This document shows, piece by piece, positions 41,189-50,222 of a stretch of 64,000 nucleotides of DNA. Location: assembly GCF_022374935.2 (NCBI RefSeq), contig NZ_CP092430.2:744001-808000 (forward strand), in the 5' to 3' direction. Within the stretch, counting starts at the first letter, position 1; each line of letters begins with the position of its first letter. The notes under the pieces are model-generated. The model saw only the letters and a list, made by a program, of their open reading frames with translations, did not search any database and was not told the DNA's origin. Origin of the DNA: Mycolicibacter virginiensis. Its GTDB lineage: Bacteria; Actinomycetota; Actinomycetes; Mycobacteriales; Mycobacteriaceae. The translations under genes and the position numbers were made by a program.

Positions 41189-42829
41189 ATGGCCGACACG
41201 CATATCGTCACCAACCAGGTCCTTCCGCTGGAAGGCTATAACCCGGCGTCGTCCCCGGTCCTCATTGAATCGCTGATCCGCGAGGGCGGTCAGTGGGGCG
41301 TCGACGAGGTCACCGACCTCGGGGCGATATCCGGGTCCAAGCAGGTGCAACGCTGGGGCGAGCTCGCCGACCGCAACCGACCGGTGCTGCACACCCATGA
41401 CGTCGTCGGTAACCGGATCGACGAAGTGGAATACGACCCGGCCTATCACGAGCTGATGCGCACCGCGATCGCCCACGGCCTGCACGCCGCGCCATGGGCC
41501 GACCCGCGACCCGGCGCGCACGTCGTCCGCGCCGCTCAAACCGGGGTGTGGACCGCCGAGCCGGGCCACATGTGTCCGATCTCGATGACGTACGCGATCG
41601 TGCCCGCGCTGCGTAACAACGCCGAACTCGCCAAGATCTATGAGCCCTTGCTGACCAGTCGGGTCTACGACCCCGAGCTGAAGGTGCCGGCCAGCAAGGC
41701 CGGTATCACCGCCGGCATGTCGATGACCGAGAAGCAGGGCGGCTCCGACGTGCGCGCCGGAACCACCCAGGCGGTCCCGAACGGTGATGGCAGCTACACC
41801 CTGATCGGGCACAAGTGGTTCACCTCCGCGCCGATGTGCGACGTGTTCCTGGTGCTGGCGCAGGCGCCCGGCGGATTGAGTTGCTTCTTCCTGCCTCGGA
41901 TCCTGGCTGACGGCACCCGCAACCGGATGCGGCTGCAGCGGCTCAAGGACAAGCTCGGCAACCACGCCAACGCCTCCAGCGAGATCGAGTACGACGGCGC
42001 GACCGCCTGGCTGGTGGGCGAGGAGGGTCGTGGGGTCTCGGTCATCATCGAGATGGTCAACCTCACCCGCCTGGACTGCGCGCTGGGCAGCGCGACCAGC
42101 ATGCGAATGGGCCTGGCTCGTGCCATCTACCACGCCCAGCACCGAAAGGCGTTCGGCGCCTATCTGATCGATCAACCGCTGATGCGCAACGTGCTGGCCG
42201 ATCTGGCCGTGGAGGCTGAGGCCGCCACCATGGTGTCGATGCGGATGGCCGGTGCCACCGACAAGGCGGTCGGGGGCGATGAGCGTGAGGGACTGTTGCG
42301 TCGGATCGGGTTGGCTGCCACCAAGTACTGGGTGTGCAAGCGCGCCACCCCGCACGCCGCCGAGGCGATGGAGTGCCTGGGCGGCAACGGTTACATCGAG
42401 GATTCGTTGATGCCGCGGCTGTACCGGGAGGCGCCGTTGATGGGCATCTGGGAGGGGTCGGGCAACGTCAGCGCCTTGGACACGCTGCGCGCCCTGGCCA
42501 CCCAGCCCCAATCGGTGGCGGTGCTCTTCGATGAGCTCGCCGAGACCGCCGGGCAGGATCGTCGGCTCGACGCGCATGTCGAAGCGTTGAAGACCCGACT
42601 GGCGGGCTTGGGCGCTGACGTGGTCGCTGCCCAGTACCAGGCGCGCAAGATCGCCGAGGACATCTGCCTGGCGCTGCAGGGCGGGTTGCTGGTGCGCCAT
42701 GGCCACCCGGCCGTCGCCGAGGCGTTCCTGGCAACGCGGCTCGGCGGCCAATGGGGTGGTGCATTCGGCACTCTGCCGGCCGGCCTCGACCTCGGGCCGA
42801 TCCTCGAGCGTGCGCTGGTCAAGGGCTGA
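41189..42829 (+). CDS. fadE8: Acyl-CoA dehydrogenase, AidB-like (FadE8)
   Basis: This 546-residue flavoprotein follows the AidB branch of acyl-CoA dehydrogenases. It has the MTEKQGGSDVRAGTTQAV motif for FAD and substrate binding, HKWFTSAPMCDVFLVLAQ, the LDCALGSATSMRMGLARA helix, and ECLGGNGYIEDSLMPRLYREAPLMGIWEGSGNV with the arginine and glycine pattern of the family. It starts the fadE8-echA4-regulator-echA5 operon as in M. tuberculosis (Rv0672-Rv0675). The acyl substrate is unknown. Confidence 0.92.
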   Translation: MADTHIVTNQVLPLEGYNPASSPVLIESLIREGGQWGVDEVTDLGAISGSKQVQRWGELADRNRPVLHTHDVVGNRIDEVEYDPAYHELMRTAIAHGLHAAPWADPRPGAHVVRAAQTGVWTAEPGHMCPISMTYAIVPALRNNAELAKIYEPLLTSRVYDPELKVPASKAGITAGMSMTEKQGGSDVRAGTTQAVPNGDGSYTLIGHKWFTSAPMCDVFLVLAQAPGGLSCFFLPRILADGTRNRMRLQRLKDKLGNHANASSEIEYDGATAWLVGEEGRGVSVIIEMVNLTRLDCALGSATSMRMGLARAIYHAQHRKAFGAYLIDQPLMRNVLADLAVEAEAATMVSMRMAGATDKAVGGDEREGLLRRIGLAATKYWVCKRATPHAAEAMECLGGNGYIEDSLMPRLYREAPLMGIWEGSGNVSALDTLRALATQPQSVAVLFDELAETAGQDRRLDAHVEALKTRLAGLGADVVAAQYQARKIAEDICLALQGGLLVRHGHPAVAEAFLATRLGGQWGGAFGTLPAGLDLGPILERALVKG

Positions 42830-42835
42830 CCCGGC

Positions 42836-43771
42836 ATGCGCCATCACATCGCCCCGGTCGAGTTCGACAACCTGCGGACGATGACTTACGAGGTCACCGA
42901 CCGCATCGCCCGGATCACCTTCGACCGCCCGGAACACGGGAACGCGATCACCGCCGACACCCCGCTGGAATTGTCGGCGCTGGTGGAACGCGCCGATCTG
43001 GATCCCAACGTGCACGTGATCCTGGTGTCGGGGCGTGGCGAGGGATTCTGTGCCGGTTTCGACCTGGGTGCCTACGCCGAAGGCTCGTCGTCGGCGGGCG
43101 GGGAGAACTACCGGGGCAGTGTGCTCGACGGTAAGACGCAAGCCACCAACCACCGTTCGGATCAGCCGTGGGATCCGATGATCGACTACCAGATGATGAG
43201 TCGATTCGTCCGCGGCTTCGCCTCGCTGATGCACGCCGACAAACCCACCGTGGTCAAGATCCACGGCTACTGCGTGGCCGGCGGCACCGACATCGCACTG
43301 CATGCCGATCAGGTGATCGCGGCATCTGACGCCAAGATCGGTTACCCGCCGATGCGGGTGTGGGGGGTGCCGGCGGCCGGACTGTGGGCGCACCGGCTCG
43401 GCGACCAGCGCGCCAAACGCCTACTGCTGACCGGAGATTGCATCACCGGAGCTCAGGCCGCCGAATGGGGTCTGGCGATCGAGGCTCCGGACCCAGCTGA
43501 TCTTGACGAGCGCACCGAACGCCTGGTGGCCCGTATCGCCGCGATGCCGGTCAACCAACTGATCATGGCCAAACTCGCCCTCAATACCGCACTGCTGCAA
43601 CAGGGCGTGGCCACCAGCCGCATGGTCAGCACCGTGTTCGACGGGGTGGCGCGACACACGCCGGAAGGGCACGCCTTCGTCGCCGACGCGGTGCAGCACG
43701 GGTTCCGTGACGCAGTGCGGCACCGCGACGAGCCGTTCGGGGATTACGGTCGAAAGACCTCCGGGGTTTAG
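42836..43771 (+). CDS. echA4: Enoyl-CoA hydratase/isomerase family (EchA4)
   Basis: This 311-residue crotonase-fold protein has VILVSGRGEGFCAGFDLGAYAEG for the first oxyanion loop and KIHGYCVAGGTDIALHADQ for the second. It begins MRHHIAPVEFDNL, like M. tuberculosis EchA4. The start is 6 bp after fadE8, so translation is coupled. At the second catalytic position DAKIGYPPMRVWGVP differs from classical hydratases, so the exact reaction is open. Confidence 0.9.
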   Translation: MRHHIAPVEFDNLRTMTYEVTDRIARITFDRPEHGNAITADTPLELSALVERADLDPNVHVILVSGRGEGFCAGFDLGAYAEGSSSAGGENYRGSVLDGKTQATNHRSDQPWDPMIDYQMMSRFVRGFASLMHADKPTVVKIHGYCVAGGTDIALHADQVIAASDAKIGYPPMRVWGVPAAGLWAHRLGDQRAKRLLLTGDCITGAQAAEWGLAIEAPDPADLDERTERLVARIAAMPVNQLIMAKLALNTALLQQGVATSRMVSTVFDGVARHTPEGHAFVADAVQHGFRDAVRHRDEPFGDYGRKTSGV

Positions 43772-43782
43772 GGGGTCACCTG

Positions 43783-44514
43783 ATGTCCGGCACAGTGCGT
43801 ATGACGGCCCGCTCGGTAGTTCTGTCGGTGCTCCTGGGTGCCCACCCCGCGTCGGCCACCGCGGCTGAATTGCTACGACTGACAACAGATTTCGGGATCA
43901 AGGAAACAGCCTTGCGGGTGGCCCTGACCCGGCTGGTCGCTGCCGGAGACCTGATCCGATCGGTCGAAGGGTACGGACTGTCCGAGCGTCTGCTGGAGCG
44001 CCAGCGTCTACAGGACGCGGCGCTGAATCCCCAGGCGAGGAGCTGGGACGGCAACTGGCTGGCCGTAGTGATCACCACCATCGGCTGCGACGCGCGAACC
44101 CGGGCCGCCTTGCGCTCGGGGCTGGCCGAGCGGCGGTTCGCCGAGCTGCGCGAGGGATTCTGGATGCGCCCGGACAACATCGACGTCGAGCTGGGGGAGA
44201 GCCTCGGCGGGTATACCCGGCTGCTCACAGCGCGTGACGAGAAGCCCGCCGAATTGGCCACCACGCTGTGGGATCTGGCGGGGTGGGCGCAGACTGGCCA
44301 CGAGTTGCTCGCCGCGATGGCCGCCGCCGAGGACATACCAAGCCGCTTCATCGTCGCCGCGGCCATGGTCCGCCACCTGCGGCGCGACCCGGTGCTGCCG
44401 CCCGAACTTCTTCCGGCGGACTGGCCAGGGACGCGAATCCGCAGCCGCTACGCGGAGTTCGCCGATGAACTGGTCGCGCGACGCGACGCGGACCGGGAGG
44501 CGGTGCTGCGATGA
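43783..44514 (+). CDS. PaaX-like transcriptional regulator
   Basis: This 243-residue protein begins with a PaaX-type winged helix (TARSVVLSVLLGAHPASATAAELLRLTTDFGIKETALRVALTRLVAAGDLIRS) and continues with a C-terminal ligand region (SRFIVAAAMVRHLRRDPVLPPELLPADWPG). PaaX proteins sense aryl-CoA thioesters. Here it lies inside the fadE8-ech operon, as Rv0674 does in M. tuberculosis, and overlaps echA5 by 4 bp. It may sense an acyl-CoA intermediate of the same pathway. Confidence 0.85.
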   Translation: MSGTVRMTARSVVLSVLLGAHPASATAAELLRLTTDFGIKETALRVALTRLVAAGDLIRSVEGYGLSERLLERQRLQDAALNPQARSWDGNWLAVVITTIGCDARTRAALRSGLAERRFAELREGFWMRPDNIDVELGESLGGYTRLLTARDEKPAELATTLWDLAGWAQTGHELLAAMAAAEDIPSRFIVAAAMVRHLRRDPVLPPELLPADWPGTRIRSRYAEFADELVARRDADREAVLR

Positions 44515-45272
44515 GTGCAGTGCGCGTGGAGCGCAGTGGCCCGGTCACCACGGTGATCTTGGATCGACCGCATGCCCGAAATGCCGTCGATGGCCCGACC
44601 GCCGCGGCGCTCTATCAGGCCTTCGACGAATTCGACCGCGATGCGAGCGCATCGGTGGCTGTGCTGTGGGGAGATCACGGAACCTTTTGCGCCGGAGCCG
44701 ATCTCAAAGCCCTCGGTACGCCGAACAGCAATCAGACCCATCGCAGCGGGCCGGGGCCGATGGGTCCGACCCGGATGATGTTGTCCAAACCGGTGATCGC
44801 CGCGGTCAGCGGCTACGCGGTGGCCGGTGGCCTGGAGTTGGCGCTGTGGTGCGACATGCGGGTAGTCGAGGCCGACGCGACCTTCGGCGTCTTCTGCCGG
44901 CGCTGGGGCGTACCGCTCATTGACGGCGGCACCGTGCGATTGCCCAGACTGATCGGCCACAGTCGCGCCATGGACATGATCCTCACCGGCCGAGCGGTGA
45001 ACGCCGAGGAAGCTCTGGCGATCGGACTGGCCAATCGGGTTGTCCCCACCGGAGAGGCGCGCCGCGCAGCAGAGCAGCTGGCCCTCGAACTAGCCGAGCT
45101 GCCGCAGGGTTGCCTGCGCTCGGATCGGTTGTCGGCGCTGCGGCAGTGGGGCATGACCGAATCCCACGCGATGGACTCCGAATTCGAAAGCATCGAGCGA
45201 GTGGCCGACGAGGCGTTGCGCGGGGCGGGCCGCTTCGCCGGCGGGGCCGGCCGCCACGGCGCTAAGGCCTGA
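44511..45272 (+). CDS. echA5: Enoyl-CoA hydratase/isomerase family (EchA5)
   Basis: This 253-residue crotonase-fold protein has HGTFCAGADLKALG as the first oxyanion loop and AVSGYAVAGGLELALWCDMRV as the second, followed by FCRRWGVPLIDGGTVRLPRLIGHSRAMDM. The ATG overlaps the regulator stop (ATGA). It ends the operon. In M. tuberculosis mmpL5/mmpS5 lie beyond it, whereas here DUF3060 genes follow after 33 bp. Confidence 0.9.
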   Translation: MSAVRVERSGPVTTVILDRPHARNAVDGPTAAALYQAFDEFDRDASASVAVLWGDHGTFCAGADLKALGTPNSNQTHRSGPGPMGPTRMMLSKPVIAAVSGYAVAGGLELALWCDMRVVEADATFGVFCRRWGVPLIDGGTVRLPRLIGHSRAMDMILTGRAVNAEEALAIGLANRVVPTGEARRAAEQLALELAELPQGCLRSDRLSALRQWGMTESHAMDSEFESIERVADEALRGAGRFAGGAGRHGAKA

Positions 45273-45305
45273 TAGGCCTGACGCCGGCGGGAAGCCGACT
45301 CCCCG

Positions 45306-45716
45306 TCAGCGCTTGTCGGCGATGGTGTTGCCGGACCCGCGGTTGTCGACCTTGGGATCGCCGCCGCGATAGGTGATGGAGTTATTGAGCCCGGTGATCG
45401 TCAGTGTCTTGTCGATGCGCTCGATGGTGATGCGGTTGTCGGCACCGCCTACGTTCACCGCTTCGCAGCGGCCGCGGACCGTCAGCTTGTTGTTCGAACC
45501 GGCCACGTTCAGTGATTTGCCGTCGGCGCAGTCCAAAGCCGATGTCGCTCCGAACGACTCGTATCGGATCGTGTTGGCGAACCGGCCGTCGTAGTTCTGC
45601 GAGATCCGCGAGGACTTGGGTGGCGCCTCCGACTCGCAGCCGGTGAGTACGACTGCGAGCAGCGTCATTCCACCGGCCAGCAGCGAGCAGAGATTTACCC
45701 GGAGAACGTGGGTCAC
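45306..45716 (-). CDS. DUF3060 lipoprotein
   Basis: This 136-residue protein starts at a GTG that overlaps the stop of the upstream gene (GTGA). It has a signal peptide with lipobox LTGC at about residue 26. The mature part is a DUF3060 beta-repeat (LNVAGSNNKLTVRG, VNVGGADNRITIE, LTITGLNNSITYRGG) in which NN, DN or GN turns recur every 20-25 residues, as in a small beta-helix. It corresponds to M. tuberculosis Rv0679c. The function is unknown. It is probably attached to the outer face of the membrane. Confidence 0.85.
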   Translation of the reverse strand: MTHVLRVNLCSLLAGGMTLLAVVLTGCESEAPPKSSRISQNYDGRFANTIRYESFGATSALDCADGKSLNVAGSNNKLTVRGRCEAVNVGGADNRITIERIDKTLTITGLNNSITYRGGDPKVDNRGSGNTIADKR

Positions 45717-46078
45717 GCCGCTACGCGTTGGAGCCGGTTGGTCATCCCCAGCTCTCGTCCGCGGTCGAACAGCAGCGGGTCGCCATTGTGGTAATAGACG
45801 ATGGTGTCGTTGCCGTAGACCGTGACGTCGTTGACGATCGTGTCGGCGATCACCGTGTTCTGCGAGCCCTGCGTGGTCACCGCCCAGCAGGTGCCCATTG
45901 CGTGGATGGTGAGGTTGACGCCGTTGATGAACAGCGTCCCGCCGTTGCAGTCCAGGGTGTGGGTCTCGTGCACCCCGTAGATGTGGATGTCGCCGGGCAC
46001 CGCGTGCGCGCTCGCGGCTGCCCCCAGTGAACCGGCGGCCAGACCCAGCAACGCACTCGCCAGCGCGGTCCATTTCAT
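45713..46078 (-). CDS. Secreted DUF3060 protein
   Basis: This 121-residue protein has a clear signal peptide (MKWTALASALLGLAAGSLGAAASAHA) and the same repeat logic as its partner: LDCNGGTLFINGVNLTIHAMG, GSQNTVIADTIVN and VYGNDTIVYYHNGDPLLF. There is one pair of cysteines. It is the first gene of the two-gene unit with the lipoprotein and corresponds to Rv0680c. The tandem arrangement suggests a cell-envelope complex, which is inference. Confidence 0.82.
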   Translation of the reverse strand: MKWTALASALLGLAAGSLGAAASAHAVPGDIHIYGVHETHTLDCNGGTLFINGVNLTIHAMGTCWAVTTQGSQNTVIADTIVNDVTVYGNDTIVYYHNGDPLLFDRGRELGMTNRLQRVAA

Positions 46079-46154
46079 CTCCGAGCCCCTCTCACCGGAC
46101 GCAATCTCGGCAAAGCTTACGTCGCACTGGCTGGCGCGTACTCGGGTTCCCCTA

Positions 46155-46170
46155 CTAATCGGTCAATTAG
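46155..46170. promoter_or_regulatory. Candidate operator of the TetR gene
   Basis: CTAAT (46155-46159) and ATTAG (46166-46170) form an inverted repeat around CGGTCA plus one base. It lies about 50 bp before the TetR start, where a promoter is expected. Autoregulation is the simplest reading, with the divergent DUF3060 pair as a second possible target. Confidence 0.5.
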
Positions 46171-46218
46171 AGTTCTGTGCTGATCTCCTCCTGCCGCACC
46201 CTACGAAGGGCCTACGCC

Positions 46219-46848
46219 ATGTCAGCTCGACCAGAGCCGCCCGCCGCGGGGGGGCGCTCGCGCGCCAACGGCAAAGCGGGGGCGCGCCCGGTCAAGCTGA
46301 GCCGCGACGTCATCGTCAACGCGGCCTTGAATTTCCTGGACCGCGAGGGCTGGGACGCGCTGACCATCAACGCGTTGGCCACCCAGCTGGGCACCAAGGG
46401 CCCGTCGCTGTACAACCACGTGCACAGCCTCAACGACCTGCGTCGCGCCATGCGGATGCGGGTCATCGACGACATTCTGGAGATGTTGACCCAGGTCGGG
46501 CAGGGCCGCGCCCGCGACGATGCGGTGCTGGTGATGGCCGGCGCCTATCGCAGCTATGCCCATCACCACCCGGGCCGGTACTCGGCGTTCACCCGGATGC
46601 CGCTGGGCGGCGACGACCCGGAATACACCGCCGCGGCCACCCGGGCCGCCGCCCCGGTCATCGAGGTCTTGGCGTCCTACGGGCTCGAAGGCGACCGTGC
46701 GTTTCACGCGGCCCTGGAGTTCTGGGCGGCCATGCACGGATTCGTTCTGTTGGAGATGACCGGCGTGATGGATGACGTGGACACCGACGCCGTCTTCTCC
46801 GACATGGTGCGCAGGCTGGCCTCGGCGATGGACAGCCGCACCCAGTAG
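46219..46848 (+). CDS. TetR-family regulator
   Basis: This 209-residue protein has a basic N-terminal arm (about 30 residues, RSRANGKAGARP) and then the helix-turn-helix LTINALATQLGTKGPSLYNHVHSLNDLRRAMRMR. The ligand domain contains AYRSYAHHHPGRYSAFTRMP and EFWAAMHGFVLLEMTGVM, a TetR C-terminal pattern common in actinobacteria. It corresponds to M. tuberculosis Rv0681, directly before rpsL. The start at 46219 was chosen over an earlier frame start. Confidence 0.88.
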   Translation: MSARPEPPAAGGRSRANGKAGARPVKLSRDVIVNAALNFLDREGWDALTINALATQLGTKGPSLYNHVHSLNDLRRAMRMRVIDDILEMLTQVGQGRARDDAVLVMAGAYRSYAHHHPGRYSAFTRMPLGGDDPEYTAAATRAAAPVIEVLASYGLEGDRAFHAALEFWAAMHGFVLLEMTGVMDDVDTDAVFSDMVRRLASAMDSRTQ

Positions 46849-46893
46849 TCGCGCAGGTGTGGGAGGGGCCGCGGGGGAGGCTGGGCACGCGCT

Positions 46894-46980
46894 TTGACCT
46901 GCCGGAGTGCTGCCGGGTATTGTGGTAGCTCGTGCCTGGCCACCGAGGCGCGTTTGGTGACATAACGCGCGCGCCTGGCC
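46894..46980 (+). promoter_or_regulatory. rpsL promoter and leader hairpin
   Basis: TTGACC (46894-46899) and TATTGT (46918-46923) are 18 bp apart. Just downstream, GGCGCGTT and AACGCGC (46947-46954 and 46964-46970) form a hairpin with a 9-nt loop. This is flanked by direct 8-bp repeats GCCTGGCC at 46934-46941 and 46973-46980. The leader up to rpsL is about 180 nt, so post-transcriptional control of the str operon is possible. Confidence 0.6.
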
Positions 46981-47110
46981 CAATTCGCATGTCCATTATG
47001 CAGCGGAGTGATTCGCAGCGGCCCATGCGACACGCCCGACCGCGGGGTAGCGGTGGGGCACAGACCGCAGGATTTAAAGAGTTTTGAACAGCGATACAGG
47101 AAGCCGGTAG

Positions 47111-47485
47111 ATGCCAACCATTCAGCAGCTGGTCCGTAAGGGCCGCCGCGACAAGGTCGCCAAGGTGAAGACCGCGGCCCTCAAGGGCAGCCCGCAGCGA
47201 CGGGGCGTGTGCACCCGCGTGTACACCACCACCCCGAAGAAGCCGAACTCGGCGCTTCGCAAGGTGGCGCGCGTCAAGCTGACCAGCCAGGTGGAGGTGA
47301 CCGCCTACATCCCGGGTGAGGGTCACAACCTGCAGGAGCACTCGATGGTGCTGGTGCGTGGTGGTCGTGTGAAGGACCTGCCGGGTGTGCGCTACAAGAT
47401 CATCCGCGGCTCGCTGGACACCCAGGGAGTCAAGAACCGCAAGCAGGCCCGCAGCCGCTACGGCGCGAAGAAGGAGAAGAGCTGA
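47111..47485 (+). CDS. rpsL: 30S ribosomal protein S12
   Basis: This 124-residue S12 is the streptomycin-resistance determinant of the decoding centre. The positions known for resistance, Lys43 ([12 protein letters not shown]) and Lys88 ([12 protein letters not shown]), are both the sensitive wild-type residues. AGGAAGCCGG precedes the ATG. Its stop overlaps the rpsG start (TGATG). Confidence 0.97.
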
Positions 47486-47955
47486 TGCCGCGCAAGGGTC
47501 CCGCTCCCAAGCGTCCGCTGGTCAACGACCCCGTCTACGGGTCGCAGCTGGTCACCCAGTTGGTCAACAAGGTGCTGCTGGACGGCAAGAAGTCGCTGGC
47601 CGAGCGCATCGTCTACGGCGCTCTCGAGCAGGCTCGGGACAAGACCGGTACTGACCCGGTCGTGACGCTCAAGCGTGCGATGGACAACGTCAAGCCGGCC
47701 CTCGAGGTTCGCAGCCGCCGCGTCGGTGGTGCCACCTACCAGGTTCCGGTCGAGGTGCGCGCTGAGCGCTCCACCACGCTGGCGCTGCGCTGGCTGGTGA
47801 GCTTCTCGCGGGCTCGCCGGGAGAAGACCATGATCGAGCGCCTGGCCAACGAGATCCTGGACGCCAGCAATGGCCTGGGTGCTGCCGTCAAGCGCCGTGA
47901 AGACACCCACAAGATGGCCGAGGCCAACCGGGCGTTCGCGCACTACCGCTGGTGA
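47485..47955 (+). CDS. rpsG: 30S ribosomal protein S7
   Basis: This 156-residue S7 assembles the 30S head. Typical segments are present: [41 protein letters not shown], and the C-terminal [12 protein letters not shown]. The start overlaps the end of rpsL. In enterobacteria S7 represses this operon, but the present gap to fusA is only 73 bp. Confidence 0.97.
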   Translation: MPRKGPAPKRPLVNDPVYGSQLVTQLVNKVLLDGKKSLAERIVYGALEQARDKTGTDPVVTLKRAMDNVKPALEVRSRRVGGATYQVPVEVRAERSTTLALRWLVSFSRARREKTMIERLANEILDASNGLGAAVKRREDTHKMAEANRAFAHYRW

Positions 47956-48028
47956 TTACCCCGGCATGACAGCCGGGCACTTGCGACAACAAGGCAATTG
48001 AAGTAACCGAAAGAGTGGGAAGACTGCT

Positions 48029-50131
48029 GTGGCACAGGATGTGCTGACTGACCTGAACAAGGTCCGCAATATCGGCATCATGGCGCACATCGATGCTGGT
48101 AAGACGACGACGACCGAGCGGATCCTGTACTACACCGGCGTCAACTACAAGATCGGTGAGACGCACGACGGTGCCTCCACGACCGACTGGATGGAGCAGG
48201 AGCAGGAGCGCGGCATCACCATCACCTCCGCCGCGGTGACCTGCTTCTGGAACAAGAACCAGATCAACATCATCGACACCCCGGGCCACGTCGACTTCAC
48301 CGTCGAGGTGGAGCGCTCCCTGCGTGTCCTTGATGGCGCCGTCGCAGTGTTCGACGGCAAGGAGGGCGTGGAGCCGCAGTCCGAGCAGGTGTGGCGGCAG
48401 GCCGACAAGTACGACGTGCCCCGGATCTGCTTCGTCAACAAGATGGACAAGCTCGGTGCGGACTTCTACTTCACCGTGCGCACCATCGAAGAGCGCCTCG
48501 GTGCTCGCCCGCTGGTGATCCAGCTGCCGATCGGCGCGGAGAACGACTTCGAGGGCATCGTCGACCTGGTCGAGATGAACGCCAAGGTGTGGCGCGGCGA
48601 GACCAAGCTCGGTGAGACCTACGAGACCATCGAGATCCCGGCCGACCTGGCCGACAAGGCCGACGAGTACCGGACCGCTCTGCTGGAGGCAGTCGCCGAG
48701 ACCGACGAGGCTCTGCTGGAGAAGTACCTCGGCGGCGAGGAGCTCTCGACCGAGGAGATCAAGGGCGGCATCCGCAAGCTGACGGTCTCTTCGGAGCTCT
48801 ACCCGGTGCTGTGCGGCAGCGCGTTCAAGAACAAGGGTGTCCAGCCGATGCTGGACGCGGTGATCGACTACCTGCCGTCGCCGCTGGACGTCGAGTCCGT
48901 GCAGGGCCACGTGCCCGGCAAGGAAGACGAGGTCATCAGCCGCAAGCCCAGCATCGACGAGCCGTTCTCGGCGCTGGCGTTCAAGATCGCGGTGCACCCG
49001 TTCTTCGGCAAGCTCACCTACGTCCGGGTGTACTCGGGCAAGGTGGAGTCCGGCACGCAGGTGGTCAACTCGACCAAGGGCAAGAAGGAGCGGCTGGGCA
49101 AGCTGTTCCAGATGCACTCCAACAAGGAGAACCCGGTCGACTCGGCGTTCGCCGGCCACATCTACGCGATGATCGGCCTGAAGGACACCACCACCGGCGA
49201 CACGCTGTGCGACCCGAACAACCAGATCGTGCTGGAGTCGATGACGTTCCCGGCACCGGTCATCGAGGTGGCCATCGAGCCCAAGACCAAGAGTGACCAG
49301 GAGAAGCTGAGCCTGGCCATCCAGAAGCTGGCCGAAGAGGACCCGACCTTCAAGGTCCACCTCGACCAGGAGACCGGTCAGACCGTGATCGGCGGCATGG
49401 GCGAGCTGCACTTGGACATCCTGGTGGACCGCATGCGCCGCGAGTTCAAGGTCGAGGCCAACGTCGGCAAGCCGCAGGTGGCCTACAAGGAGACCATCCG
49501 CCGCAAGGTGGAGAAGGTCGAATACACCCACAAGAAGCAGACGGGTGGCTCGGGCCAGTTCGCGAAGGTCCTCATCGACATCGAACCGTTCACCGGCGAA
49601 GACGGTGCCACCTACGAGTTCGAGAACAAGGTCACCGGTGGCCGCGTGCCCCGCGAGTACATCCCCGCGGTGGACGCCGGAGCCCAGGACGCCATGCAGT
49701 ACGGCGTGCTGGCCGGCTACCCGCTGGTCAACATCAAGGTCACCCTGACCGACGGTCAGTACCACGACGTCGACTCCTCCGAGATGGCCTTCAAGGTGGC
49801 CGGCTCGCAGGCACTGAAGAAGGCTGCCGCTGCCGCGCAGCCGGTGATCCTGGAACCGATCATGGCCGTTGAGGTCACCACGCCCGAGGACTACATGGGC
49901 GATGTGATCGGCGACCTGAACTCCCGCCGTGGCCAGATTCAGGCCATGGAGGAGCGCAGCGGTGCGCGCGTCGTCAAGGCGCAGGTGCCGCTGTCGGAGA
50001 TGTTCGGCTACGTCGGAGACTTGCGGTCGAAGACCCAGGGCCGGGCGAACTACTCCATGGTGTTCGACTCCTACGCCGAAGTGCCGGCGCAGGTGGCGAA
50101 GGAGATTATCGCGAAGGCAACGGGCGAGTAA
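48029..50131 (+). CDS. fusA: Elongation factor G
   Basis: This 700-residue translational GTPase moves the ribosome along mRNA. G1 is [15 protein letters not shown], the switch region is [10 protein letters not shown]3 is DTPGHVDF and G4 is [10 protein letters not shown]. Domains II to V follow, including [18 protein letters not shown] and the C-terminal [13 protein letters not shown]. The gene is third in the str operon and matches fusA1 of M. tuberculosis. Confidence 0.98.
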   Translation: MAQDVLTDLNKVRNIGIMAHIDAGKTTTTERILYYTGVNYKIGETHDGASTTDWMEQEQERGITITSAAVTCFWNKNQINIIDTPGHVDFTVEVERSLRVLDGAVAVFDGKEGVEPQSEQVWRQADKYDVPRICFVNKMDKLGADFYFTVRTIEERLGARPLVIQLPIGAENDFEGIVDLVEMNAKVWRGETKLGETYETIEIPADLADKADEYRTALLEAVAETDEALLEKYLGGEELSTEEIKGGIRKLTVSSELYPVLCGSAFKNKGVQPMLDAVIDYLPSPLDVESVQGHVPGKEDEVISRKPSIDEPFSALAFKIAVHPFFGKLTYVRVYSGKVESGTQVVNSTKGKKERLGKLFQMHSNKENPVDSAFAGHIYAMIGLKDTTTGDTLCDPNNQIVLESMTFPAPVIEVAIEPKTKSDQEKLSLAIQKLAEEDPTFKVHLDQETGQTVIGGMGELHLDILVDRMRREFKVEANVGKPQVAYKETIRRKVEKVEYTHKKQTGGSGQFAKVLIDIEPFTGEDGATYEFENKVTGGRVPREYIPAVDAGAQDAMQYGVLAGYPLVNIKVTLTDGQYHDVDSSEMAFKVAGSQALKKAAAAAQPVILEPIMAVEVTTPEDYMGDVIGDLNSRRGQIQAMEERSGARVVKAQVPLSEMFGYVGDLRSKTQGRANYSMVFDSYAEVPAQVAKEIIAKATGE

Positions 50132-50222
50132 CTAGCTTCCCGCCCGTGCCGCTACGGTGGCACAAACCAAAAAAGATCAATCCTGCTGTAACCCAGCACC
50201 AACAAGTCCAGGAGGACAAGAA

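Noticed and set aside
40952..43393. An 813-residue minus-strand open frame over fadE8 and echA4
   Set aside because: It spans the candidate small transcript and two genuine genes in antisense and shows only low-complexity shadow composition.
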